Below, in pieces: positions 27,538-37,065 of a stretch of 64,000 nt of DNA. The DNA comes from Phaeodactylum tricornutum CCAP 1055/1 (Eukaryota; Bacillariophyta; Bacillariophyceae; Surirellales; Neidiaceae), in contig NW_002238036.1 of assembly GCF_000150955.2 (NCBI RefSeq), positions 229,346 through 293,345 of the forward strand, written 5' to 3'. How positions within the stretch are numbered: the stretch's first letter is position 1; every line of letters starts with the position of its first letter. Made by a program: the position numbers and the translations under genes. The notes beneath the pieces are model-generated. The model saw only the letters and a list, made by a program, of their open reading frames with translations, was not told where the DNA came from and ran no database searches.

Positions 27538-29268
27538 ATGTCCACGCCGGTAACACAGCTATTGGATGGTCTCACATTGCTTGTGCAAGTTCACGAAGGG
27601 CGAAATCTAGTTGCTAAAGATCGCGCCTTGCTAATTGGAAAAAAGACTACTTCCGACCCTTACGTTTGTGTGTATTGGGGCCAACGTTATTTGGGCCAAA
27701 CAAGGGTACAGCACCAAACGTTGGCACCCGTCTGGAACCAAACCTTTTGCGCTGCACTTGACTATCAAGAAGCAAACGCTTTGCTGTATACGTCAGCGAC
27801 ACACCAACAGACGCAGATCCCCAGCATCATTTTGAATCTGTTCGATTTCGATTTCTTCTGCAACGCTGACCCAATGGGGACAATAGAAATCACCTCGAGC
27901 GATCGATGGAACGATACTCATCGTCAATGGCTGAAGGTAGGGCCAGGGTCTGGGACAAACCACTGCCGCAACGCCACTGGTGAAGTATGCGTATCGATCT
28001 TGCTCAAGACCCGGCAGCTGCTGCGGCTTGTACCGGGTAACACTCATCGACTTAGTTACCCACACGTCAACATTGGACTATCATGGCAACCTGAGAACGG
28101 TGTGCACATTGACATGGACGCCGCCTTAGTTGCTTTTGACGCGGTCGGCGAAGTTCTGATAAAAGAAACCGTCTACTTCGGAAATCTGCAAAATAGCAAT
28201 CAAAGCATTATCCATAGCGGTGACGACCCTACCGGAGAGGCTGTGAGGGACGACGAAACCATTGAGGTTCATTTGGACAGTATTCCACTTCATGTTAAGT
28301 GCCTCTACTTACTCCTCAGTGTTGCTACTCCTCACCAAACTCTGGAGCAGATCAAATCAGCACTGATTCGTTTCTACCACCAATCCTTACAAACCGGCAC
28401 GAAGGGTCCAGGAATCTGCGGGCTAACACCCTCCGACTTTGGTGGCGCCACTACTCTGATTGTTGCCCGTCTCAGTCGCGACCTTAGTCATCCACAGCAA
28501 TGGATGCTGAATCCGATCGAAGCTTCTGTAAGTCCAGATCGCGATTTTGGTACACTCATTTCGAAACTCAAGTCCTACACTCGTGATTTGGCACCCTCGG
28601 TACGCATTGACCCCAATGAACGCATCGCCATCATGCGCAAAGACGGAGTTGTGCGATTGCGCGATTTTTGTCCGGACCGCGTAGTTCCATCGACCGTCTC
28701 GTTTGGTTTAGCATGGGATGTGACGAATGGGGTTTCAATTGATCTCGATGCATCCGCCATTTGCTTGGATAGTAATATGGAGCTGGTGGATAAGGTCTAT
28801 TTTGGTAATTTGCAATCGAGCGATCACGCAATTCAACACGCTGGCGATCAACGCAGCGGAGACTCAGCAGGTGACGACGAAACCATCAGTGTTTCTCTGC
28901 AAATGCTGAATCCGCGTATCACCTACATAGGTTTCGTGATCAGTTCTTTCTCAGGCCAGGAGTTGGACGACATCGCACTAGCTTCCTGTCATTTGTACGA
29001 CACGGCATCGGTACGGGATATCGCTCGCTACTCATTGACCAATGCCCGAGCACTGGACAAGCACACGGCCTTAGTCATGGGATGTCTTTACCAGGACGAA
29101 GGAAGAGAATGGATGTTGCGAATCATCTCGAAGCCGGCGCAGGGGCGTAGCGTCCATGACAACATCGAAGAGCTACAAAACTTTTTGCGCCAGAACCCCC
29201 CTGCGTCGCCAGTTGTTTGTGTTGAAGAAGAAGAGATTGATCTCAGTATGCCCGCGTTTGTCCCTTGA
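27538..29268 (+). CDS. C2 domain plus two TerD domains
   Basis: 577 residues from MSTPVTQ. The frame is open back to 27226 inside the upstream repeat, but that part is Ser/Arg-rich and repeat-derived. C2 domain (~12-165): LTLLVQVHEGRNLVAKDRA, SDPYVCVYWG and FDFDFFCNADPMG supply the Ca2+-binding loop aspartates. Two TerD units follow: NIGLSWQPENGVHIDMDAA...VYFGNLQN...DDETIEVHL, and FGLAWDVTNGVSIDLDASA...VYFGNLQS...DDETISVSL. TerD folds also bind Ca2+. A Ca2+-dependent, membrane-recruited stress protein is the inference. A 5' UTR intron starting at the repeat end (GTAGGAG) and ending TTCCAG near 27484 is possible. Confidence 0.85.
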   Translation: MSTPVTQLLDGLTLLVQVHEGRNLVAKDRALLIGKKTTSDPYVCVYWGQRYLGQTRVQHQTLAPVWNQTFCAALDYQEANALLYTSATHQQTQIPSIILNLFDFDFFCNADPMGTIEITSSDRWNDTHRQWLKVGPGSGTNHCRNATGEVCVSILLKTRQLLRLVPGNTHRLSYPHVNIGLSWQPENGVHIDMDAALVAFDAVGEVLIKETVYFGNLQNSNQSIIHSGDDPTGEAVRDDETIEVHLDSIPLHVKCLYLLLSVATPHQTLEQIKSALIRFYHQSLQTGTKGPGICGLTPSDFGGATTLIVARLSRDLSHPQQWMLNPIEASVSPDRDFGTLISKLKSYTRDLAPSVRIDPNERIAIMRKDGVVRLRDFCPDRVVPSTVSFGLAWDVTNGVSIDLDASAICLDSNMELVDKVYFGNLQSSDHAIQHAGDQRSGDSAGDDETISVSLQMLNPRITYIGFVISSFSGQELDDIALASCHLYDTASVRDIARYSLTNARALDKHTALVMGCLYQDEGREWMLRIISKPAQGRSVHDNIEELQNFLRQNPPASPVVCVEEEEIDLSMPAFVP

Positions 29269-29467
29269 GAAGATGATGAGATCGTTGAAGTGCCCTTTTG
29301 TGAGTTTCCTGATGAAGAAACTATCGTCAGTCCAAGCTCATAGAATTGTTTTCGAAGTATGGAGATTCATACTCCGTGCACCTCTCCAGAAAAAGCTCTG
29401 AATATATATTAGGATTGTGCGCAAGTAAAGATGTTGTTTTGCAAATATTCCCAAGTTCATAAAAAAA

Positions 29468-31138
29468 TTATACGGCCATTATTTTAATGGGCTCCACGTT
29501 TTCGGTATCGTCATCCCGATTGGTGTGTTCCGAGTTCTTAATATCCTTCAGTGGTGCCATTACTTCAATATCTTCCTCACCGTCGCTGTGTCCTGCGGGA
29601 GGACCGTGGCGAACCAAATCCATCAGTTCCGTTACGGTCGTTTGCGTCAACACCGTCGCGTGGCGCGCGTAGTACGCGAGCGTGACAAAGACGACTCCAC
29701 ACAACAGCATGTTGAGGGTTTGCACTACCAGACTCCCGTCGGCACCAGCCCCGGGAATGACAATCGGAATGAACTGCACGTTTCGACACATAAAGACGTG
29801 AAACTGCAAGACGTACGTTTCCAAGGTGATACGACCAAAAAACTCCAAAGCTTCCGAGTGCAACTCACACAGATACCGTGACGAATTGCGCAGCATGAGC
29901 CATCCCGCCACGGGAATCCAAAAGACGTAGGGATGGATGGGATTGTACGTGAACTTGTCCTGGATGTGTCCGAACAAGATCCACCACAGAGCGATCAGAC
30001 CGACTCCCCCTGCCCGTTGCATCCACATGGCTCCCGCGCGGACTTGCTCGCCACCGTAGCACCACTGTATATAGCTCTTGAAGTGTCCCCACGAAAACCC
30101 GGACAATATGCCAACCCACGCGCTGTAGCGATCGGATGTGAATCGAAAGTAGTATTCGTCGGAAAACAATTTGAGGAAATGACTCGCCTTGGTTTCGTAA
30201 AAAAGTACGTGAACGAGGAAGCACACGGCAATCGCGAAAATGTTGCTGTGAGTCCGTGACCATTTTTTCCGGCTTTCCACTGCCTGTGCCAGGGCACACG
30301 TGGCCATGGTAATGAAAAAAGCGGCCGTGTGCAAGGGAACAACGTAGTACAGTTCGAGCGGCACGGTCAAGAAAAGACTGAGTAGTATGGGAAAGTAGTT
30401 GATGCGGAGCCACATGGAAATGGCACGCTCGAGACTAAAGTCCGACTTCTTGTCAAAGTACTGGAAGTTTCCGAACCCTGTCATCCATACGTAAGCCTAC
30501 GAGACGGAAGGGACAAAAGGCGGGAGGTAAGGGTGCCCGCATCGATAACGAGAAGCAGTTCGGGACGAGCACGGAGTCCAACTTTATGAATTCACCAGCT
30601 TCTCGAACACGTACCGAAACAAAGACTCGAATCGCATTGTAGGCACCATAGTATCGATAATAGTGGTACTAGAACGATGAAACAGTCAGAGAGGGGTAAG
30701 TCAATTCGTATAGCAACGGCTAAGCATTCCTGTACGACTACTCTTGCGTGGCGAGTTCCCGAAGCGTACCATAATAAAGGCCCACTGCATCCATCCCTTC
30801 CATTCTTCCGTCTGCGGTCGCGAAAGCAGCTGCACACCCCGAGAGCTGGAATTGCCGTCGTGCTTGAGTGTCGCGATACCCGCAATGAGCAAGAGCGCGT
30901 TCATGGCCCAGAACATGTAGGGCTTGGCGTTTTCGTTGCGTGGGTACGAGTGGGGCCAGTTGTTCCCGACGTAGGCGACGACGAGCACGACGGCAATCTG
31001 TCCCTGCGCCAAGAGAAAGTCCTTGCGACCTTTCCAGTGATTGGAAAGTAGATTCACAGCGTTGTTCATTTTATTTTGTTTTTGTTTGGGACTGTAAATG
31101 TCGCTTGCGTTGTCCTTTCTGGGCCTTGTTTTGGCCAT
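29468..31138 (-). CDS. CAS1-like multi-pass acyltransferase (O-acetyltransferase), three exons
   Basis: Polytopic membrane protein of the CAS1 family (sugar/sialate or cell-wall polysaccharide O-acetyltransferases, Golgi). Exons on the minus strand: 31138-30770, 30668-30615 and 30496-29468, all joined in phase 0, ~483 residues. The middle exon is only 54 nt and encodes YHYYRYYGAYNAIRVFVS. It restores the family block EEWKGWMQWAFIM | YHYYR... | AYVWMTGFGNF, which no single exon shows. Introns are GTACGC...CTAG and GTACGT...CGTAG. About ten TM segments, e.g. ISMWLRINYFPILLSLFL. The acidic C-terminal tail is cytoplasmic-like. Start at MAKTRPRK; MNNAVNL at 31069 is an alternative. The acceptor glycan is unknown. 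Confidence 0.85.
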
Positions 31139-31248
31139 GGTCGAGGCGAGGCCTACGCAACCTGTGGGATGCGGTTCCGTGTTCGTTCGGAAAAAGGATG
31201 CCGTTGGCTCGGTGTTTACAGTAGTTACCTTCGCTAGTTCAGAAATAC

Positions 31249-31994
31249 TACGGGTACTTACGACGGAAACGGTCGGTACTCGTATCGGACAGTCATTGGT
31301 CATTTTCAAACAAAAACCAGAACGATACGTTTCGGTGGGAGTCTCCCCTCTATTGTATTAGGGTTAGGGTAATCAAATGTCTGTCAGTCCCTAATGTGTG
31401 TGTGTGTCTGTGCATGTCAATGGGTGCGATTGTTTCGTTTCCGGCACAGCCATCGTTCCGTACTGACCGTGACAGGCGATGGACTGCAACAACGACAACC
31501 GTAACGGCGACACTCTTACTAACTGGGGATACGAGAGCACTGCCAACGGTGTGCCAATTTTTGTGGAATTACCCCACCTTCCGCGCACCCGAGACCGACA
31601 ATGATACAACACGGAGCGTGATGTGAGAGGTCTCTTCCATTGCCACCTACTACGCGATGGCCTGACTGTAATGTCGGATCGTACCAAGTCTACGGTTGCT
31701 CCTACTACCTCGAGGTCCCTGTCCGCATCGTCCTACGTGTTTGTCACGACTAGCGACAGAGCACGTCATACACTGCACTTGCACGTACCCACTCTCGTTG
31801 ACTACTACTATTATGACAAAGGATGATGAACGTTTTGGGGCTCGAGGTCTTTAAATTCCCCTCGAGATCGAGTTCCTCAAACACACCTCCTCCATTCCAC
31901 GACACCTGATCCCATACATCACATCACAGTCCGTCCCGCCCCACCCCCTTCTCCGAGCTCCCTGACTGCAAACCCGCCAACGTTGCGGTAGGAG
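31249..31994 (+). repeat. Copy 2 of the ~730-bp dispersed upstream repeat
   Basis: Same orientation and order as copy 1 at 26684-27410, diverged by substitutions and small indels along its length. It ends 152 bp before the ATG of the ATP-grasp gene and starts about 110 bp upstream of the CAS1-like gene, so it occupies most of this divergent promoter. It contains TTAGGGTTAGGGT near 31359, a short telomere-like motif. Confidence 0.85.
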
Positions 31995-32146
31995 GACCAC
32001 ACAGCTTTTTCATTTTGTTTCTCATTCGGTTTCAGTTTCGTCGACTCGCACAACTTGAACTCAACGAAAGGACACATATTTTTTCTTGACCAGACGATAC
32101 ACGTACGCACAAACAGAACCATTCACAGTCAACGCATCATCGCAAT

Positions 32147-33640
32147 ATGGGAAACACCGTTACCAAGTCTGCTTCTGTCCCCAATCTTCGGGCCCTCGTG
32201 AACGAGAAAGATGAATCCTTCGCTCACGACACTTCGTCCCCGGACTCTCCGCTCAAGCCGGTAGTCATTGTCACCACGGACAATCTCAACGAAGGCCTCC
32301 CACCGTTGACTCCCGGTACGACGATTGCCAATTCGGAAACCGAAAGTTTGGTCTCGTCCATCTCGGACCCGCTGGCGAGTCCAGCCTCGCTCGACACCAT
32401 CACTCCCGCCCAGACCTTTGCGGTGGCGCAGTGGGACGGCCAACAGTACTTTGCGGATTTGGTGCGCGACGGACTCGCCGCTCTCCACAAGGACAATACC
32501 AACGTTCTCATGCTTTACGAGAGCCCGTCTTCCTCCAGCACGGAAACATCCTTCTACAACTCGCAAGTTTTCAACTATCACGATTTTCCCGCCTTTCCTC
32601 CCTACTACAAGTCCGTACTGGCACCCTGCCGCTACAGTATCATGAACGGGTCGACCTACCCCTCGTATCTGCGAGATGATCCTCCCTCGGGTTTGATCGA
32701 GCACTGGCAAGCCACGGTCCCGGACTTTGTGGCTCCCACCTTTGTTCCAACAATCGACGAACAAGCTCAGGTCTACGCCTACTTGCCCGTGGAACACCTC
32801 AATCTGGACAATCACGTACTGGTACCACACGTTCACTATCACTTGGCCGGCAAGGACGCCATTCACCTCATGACCAACAAGACCACCCGGCTTTTGGCCA
32901 ACACGCAGGACGAGCGACCCTGTGTGGCCAAAGTCACACACGCCATGGGTAGCAAAGGAATCTTTGTCATTCGGAACGACGAGGACGAGGTGGAATTCAA
33001 CGAGTTTTTGCTAGAATCCGGCAATCCCACCTTTGTCGTGACGGAATACGTGGAAATCGCCCGCAACGTGGCGTGCCACTTTTTCGTCCACCCTTCCGGC
33101 GACGTGACCTTTTTCGGTTCCAACGAAAACGTCCTCTTGCCCAACGGCGACTGGAGCACGGACTCGACCATCGTCATGGCCGAACAGGAAATGCTCAAGA
33201 ACATGCAATTGCCGTACGTTCAAGACGTGGTCGCCTACTGCCGAGCACTCGGTTTCTGGGGCTTTTGTGGCGTCGACGTGCTCTTTGATACGAACGGCAA
33301 GGGATACGTGGTGGACGTGAATCCTCGGGTCACGGGAACCTGTCCGGCACTCATGATTGCCCAACTATTGCAAGCTCGGTACGGCTTTACGCACGCACTC
33401 TTCCGACGTAACAGCTCCTTCGCGTACCGAGGCACCGCCGCCGAACTCTTGGCCGAAACCGAAGCGTACAACAAGGTTCACGAAGGATCGAGTCGTATCG
33501 TACTGCACAGCTTTTACGAAAAGAAGCCAACCTTGACTCTACTCAACATTGCCGTCTACGGGACATCTCTCGAAACCTGTCAGGAGGTTTTGGACCGCCT
33601 GGCACCTCCCATTGAAGACGAAGAGGAAGCATCCGCATGA
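32147..33640 (+). CDS. ATP-grasp domain protein, possible N-myristoylation
   Basis: 497 residues, single exon. The N-terminus MGNTVTKS fits the N-myristoylation pattern (Gly2, Thr6), suggesting membrane association; this is inference. A Pro/Ser-rich leader to ~90 is followed by an unassigned part. The C-terminal half reads as an ATP-grasp fold: VAKVTHAMGSKGIFVIRN (Lys and Gly-rich ATP loop), FVVTEYVEIARNVACHFF, then GFCGVDVLFDTNGKGYVVDVNPRVTG with the Asp/Asn-Pro-Arg metal-binding end. ATP-grasp enzymes ligate a carboxylate to an amine or thiol. The substrate is not deducible. It is preceded by copy 2 of the upstream repeat. Confidence 0.8.
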   Translation: MGNTVTKSASVPNLRALVNEKDESFAHDTSSPDSPLKPVVIVTTDNLNEGLPPLTPGTTIANSETESLVSSISDPLASPASLDTITPAQTFAVAQWDGQQYFADLVRDGLAALHKDNTNVLMLYESPSSSSTETSFYNSQVFNYHDFPAFPPYYKSVLAPCRYSIMNGSTYPSYLRDDPPSGLIEHWQATVPDFVAPTFVPTIDEQAQVYAYLPVEHLNLDNHVLVPHVHYHLAGKDAIHLMTNKTTRLLANTQDERPCVAKVTHAMGSKGIFVIRNDEDEVEFNEFLLESGNPTFVVTEYVEIARNVACHFFVHPSGDVTFFGSNENVLLPNGDWSTDSTIVMAEQEMLKNMQLPYVQDVVAYCRALGFWGFCGVDVLFDTNGKGYVVDVNPRVTGTCPALMIAQLLQARYGFTHALFRRNSSFAYRGTAAELLAETEAYNKVHEGSSRIVLHSFYEKKPTLTLLNIAVYGTSLETCQEVLDRLAPPIEDEEEASA

Positions 33641-33952
33641 GAAACTTGATTTTTGCTACATGAGTAACAGTGCAGCGTCTGCCGTGTCTCTAAACGGTAC
33701 TCACTACCTATGTACGTAACCAGCCTGAACAAAATACATCTCTTCACTAAAGTTACGTGTAAAATCAAATTTATAAAGTAAATGTGGTTAGGCTGCCGAT
33801 CTCGATTTCCGAGGCGGATAACGAAATTGTATTCTTCTCAGGCGCCGAATGCTGCAACTTGAACGCGCTTGGTGGTCATTGAACTGTAAGTTGTTCACTC
33901 GTCGTCACTTGTCGTTTCGAGACGGCGTATGCCCTTTCTGCTGCGCATCGTT
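33641..33952. other. Intergenic between convergent genes
   Basis: It holds the 3' UTRs of the ATP-grasp gene and the kinase-like gene. Nothing else was seen. Confidence 0.4.
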
Positions 33953-35038
33953 CTATTTGCTCTCCACAATAAGGTCGGCATGTTTGCGACTGTGGTGATC
34001 AATCCAAGCAGAGTTCAAGACGTCGTTGGAGTCGGCCTTGCGTCCGGCGCCAATGTGTCCTTCGCCCCACATCTGGATCTTTTCTTCCGTCCAGTTGCTG
34101 AGATGCCGATTGATGAGACGTTCTCGTTGTTCTTCCAACGTGGTACAGGCGACGTACCTATCCGCACAGATACAATACGTCAGAAAACGCGAGTGATTCC
34201 GTTAGAACAGGTATGAGTACGTATACGTTGACACAAAGTATCGAATAGATGCACTTGTCGCTACATATACGTACCACGCTTCGTCAAAGACTCCTTGCAA
34301 GGAAGACCAGTTGGGATCGTCCCACGCCAACAAGTAGTTCCCTTCTAGAAAGACAATTTTGTGTGTCATCATGAGTTGAACTCCGTCTGGTACGGGATCG
34401 CTCTTTTCTCGGCTGTACACCGGGAAAGACCCTTCGCCGTGGTGCCGAGCTTGCTTGAATTTTTCGGCACACAAATCGTGATCGAACGTCCACGGCGCCC
34501 CGCGACGTTGCAACAGCTGCTCGTACGTATACACGCAGGCCTCCGTTTCGGCCATCTTCCGTAAAGATTCTCGACTGTAGTGAAAGCCGTCCATGGGCAG
34601 CACAACCGCAATGCCCGGTTCCAACCGGGCATTCACCCGCTGCGCCACTTTTTCACAAAGCGTCGATTTGCCCGAGCCGGGTCCGCCCGCTACCGCAATG
34701 AACAATTGGCCGTTTTGCAGGTCGTCTTTGCGGGATTGGTAGGTAGTAACGACACGCTGAGCGAGGGATTTAAAGAGATCCGTCGCGTGTCGGTTGACGG
34801 CTTGCATGTCCTCAGGCAACGAGAAACTCAACTGGCGTTGGTGATGGCCAGTCCCGAGACGGCGTGACTCCCATATGGCGTCTTCTTCGTCCTCCGTCAT
34901 GCCTTCGTAGAACGTTACATTGCTTGCCATCTTGGACATGATACCATTTTCGGGAACTTCGGGAAGTAGAATCGAGTCTTCCAAACGCAAGCTCTCGAGG
35001 TTCGGGGTCGTTGTAGGGGATACGGTGTTGTCCTTCAT
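33953..35038 (-). CDS. P-loop kinase-like NTPase (uridine/pantothenate kinase superfamily), two exons
   Basis: Exon 1 35038-34275 and exon 2 34157-33953, with a 117-nt intron splitting the Trp codon of DEAWYVACTTLEEQRERL; 322 residues. Walker A GGPGSGKST near residue 117; PMDGFHYSRESL carries the Asp-Gly-Phe-His typical of the PRK09270/YFH7-like group; GNYLLAWDDPNW and DEAWYV follow; NDVLNSAWIDHH ends the fold. These proteins phosphorylate a nucleoside, sugar or pantothenate-like substrate, not determinable here. Exon 2 is needed for the lid helix ERLINRHLSNW; reading through the intron gives a false C-terminus. An acidic ~90-residue N-terminal extension is present. Confidence 0.86.
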
Positions 35039-35422
35039 GGTCGCGTTGGTGTCGGCGTCGAGCTCGGCATTTTCTATGTTGTTCGCGATTCGGACCGGAT
35101 GTGGGCTTCCGGGTCGGAGGAATCGAAGAAGTCGACCAAATTCGATGTGTCGCCGTCAGCCGATGGAAGGACAAAGAAATTCCGAACCGAGGAATCGAAT
35201 CTTGAGTGCCATTTGACATGTGGTCGGATCCAACGTTGGCAACTTTTGATTGGTCCATCTGAGTACCGTTGTGCAAGGCGGATCCCACGCTCCTACAGTC
35301 CATGCTGGCACCATGAACGACCGGTAGTTTTCTGCTACTTCCAGTTAGATAAATTAAAAGGAGACACCTCGCCGCGGCTGTGAAGATCGCCAGTCCTAAG
35401 CTGTCACCGATGTATGGTATAT
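35039..35422. other. Intergenic/5' region of the kinase-like gene
   Basis: Longer open frames here on both strands show no family resemblance. It precedes the kinase-like gene and follows the 3' end of the SGNH gene, which is on the same strand. Confidence 0.4.
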
Positions 35423-36487
35423 TTACAGTTTGAAAGGGCGCAATTCGCCGTCGGAAATCATGTTTGCCCCACCGGTAAAGGGATCTGTCGGATTACACTC
35501 CATAACTTGGCAGATTCGGCAAGCTAGTAATCGCAATTCGTTCGCTTCGCCAACCGTTGGTCGCGGCATGGGCTCCTGCGAGGGGGGCTGCAGATAGCGA
35601 GCCTGATTCCACCACGAATCCAGATCGGTATACGCGGGCGGAGCTTCTCCTGTTACCGTACAGTAGATGACGCAAGCTTCCAACCAGGTCCCGTGCGGAC
35701 TCGGATGAAAGTCGTCCCAGCTGTACAGTTTTTCCCAAAGCACGCGGTGCTCGTGGTACAGAACCCGGAATGCTTCTCCCACTGGGGCGACCCGGCATTC
35801 GCGCCCCAGCAAAGTCTCTAGTAACTCTTGGTAAATCTGATACCCCTCCAGGACTTTGTCCGTAAAACTATCCACACCACCTAAATCTTCGCTACCGTTC
35901 ATATTGGGAACTTTGTAGGCGAATGTTTGCAAAAATACAGGGACGACGTTGGATTTCTGAAAGAGCGGCGCATAGTGCTTGCGTAGTACTTCCAGCGTCC
36001 GCCGTCGATTGGAATCTCGCGCTGGTGCCTGCGTATAATCGTTCATGACCACAAAATCCCATTCCATCTCTTCCCCGAACAAGGCCGACACCATAGGCGC
36101 TCCGGTATCAAAGGTACCGTCGTTGCGCTGGGCGGCCGGTGTGCGAAACTTACTCGTCATGCCGTTCCCTTCCTCCCATAACGACGGCAGCGACGCGCCG
36201 CCTCGCAAACAGGAATCTTGTTGTACCGAGCTGTATCTCCCGGAATGCTCGAGCATACGTTGCACCAAACGAGGACAATCGTTAAAGTACAAAATAGAAT
36301 TGCCTAGAAACGCTACCGATATGGACGATTCTTCCTTTTCCCGTCTCGAGACTGTCTCGAGGCCGCTGTGATTCGTATTCATCTCCGAAGAACTCTTTGC
36401 TGCAAAGCCAAGCCCATTTGCCAACAAAGACAAAAGCACGCACAAAAGACAAGCGATTCGTGGTCGACTTCGTAACTTGATAGCCAT
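35423..36487 (-). CDS. SGNH/GDSL-like hydrolase, secreted or plastid
   Basis: 354 residues. N-terminal signal sequence (IACLLCVLLSLLANGLGFAA) with an F-containing junction after Gly, which could serve the ER or the plastid. VAFLGNSILYFND at ~58 gives the GNS block-I nucleophile region; WDFVVMNDYTQAP carries a conserved Asn; SWDDFHPSPHGTWLEACVIY near ~270 is the Asp-x-x-His block V. These support an SGNH-type esterase or acyl hydrolase. One NGS sequon. Substrate unknown. Confidence 0.75.
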   Translation of the reverse strand: MAIKLRSRPRIACLLCVLLSLLANGLGFAAKSSSEMNTNHSGLETVSRREKEESSISVAFLGNSILYFNDCPRLVQRMLEHSGRYSSVQQDSCLRGGASLPSLWEEGNGMTSKFRTPAAQRNDGTFDTGAPMVSALFGEEMEWDFVVMNDYTQAPARDSNRRRTLEVLRKHYAPLFQKSNVVPVFLQTFAYKVPNMNGSEDLGGVDSFTDKVLEGYQIYQELLETLLGRECRVAPVGEAFRVLYHEHRVLWEKLYSWDDFHPSPHGTWLEACVIYCTVTGEAPPAYTDLDSWWNQARYLQPPSQEPMPRPTVGEANELRLLACRICQVMECNPTDPFTGGANMISDGELRPFKL

Positions 36488-37065
36488 TGTGAGAAAAACA
36501 GTGTGTGAAGAGCCGGTACTCCGTCTCGGTCCGAGCCATCGAATTGGCGGACGAAATGTGAATCATTTTCAGTCTTGTCGTGAACAAGTGACGTCAAGAC
36601 AAGCAAATTTCATTTACAGTGTCCGGCGACAAGTGAATATGCTTTTTTCAACACACAGGAAGCCTCTCACAGTCAAAAACACCGTTTTTCCATCAGTCAA
36701 TCGAAAAAAACCTTTGGGTGCATAAGAAGAATAGCAAGCCTATCGTTAGACTCTCTATTTGCCTTGGAGGGATTTGTTCTCAAAGGACTTGGAATGGAAG
36801 TGATCTGCGTTTTCCCGGAAAGGCCGAACTGCTGACGAGGATCAGAAATCTTACAAATTTCCCTGAACCCTTCGGAGAAGATCGAACGATGTCGCCGTCC
36901 GGCCGACCTCTTGTTCCGAATTGTAGTACCGTACACGCCGAAACTACATTTATCGCTAGTTGGAGATCCTGCTCCCTCTTGTGCTCCTCTATCACACATG
37001 CACGTCGCAACTGATTCAAAAATCGTTCGTACAATTTGGAACGCGATTCCAACCGCCTTCTCGCC
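36488..37065. other. Divergent intergenic region
   Basis: Shared upstream region of the SGNH-like gene (leftward) and the first K+ channel gene (rightward). No supported gene. Confidence 0.4.

Noticed and set aside
31355-31372. Telomere (TTAGGG repeats)
   Set aside because: Only about two units are present within the dispersed repeat, so it is not a telomere or a telomere scar.
33929-34216. 95-codon plus-strand frame with hydrophobic start
   Set aside because: It is antisense to exon 2 and the intron of the P-loop kinase-like gene, which is supported by splice sites and family motifs.
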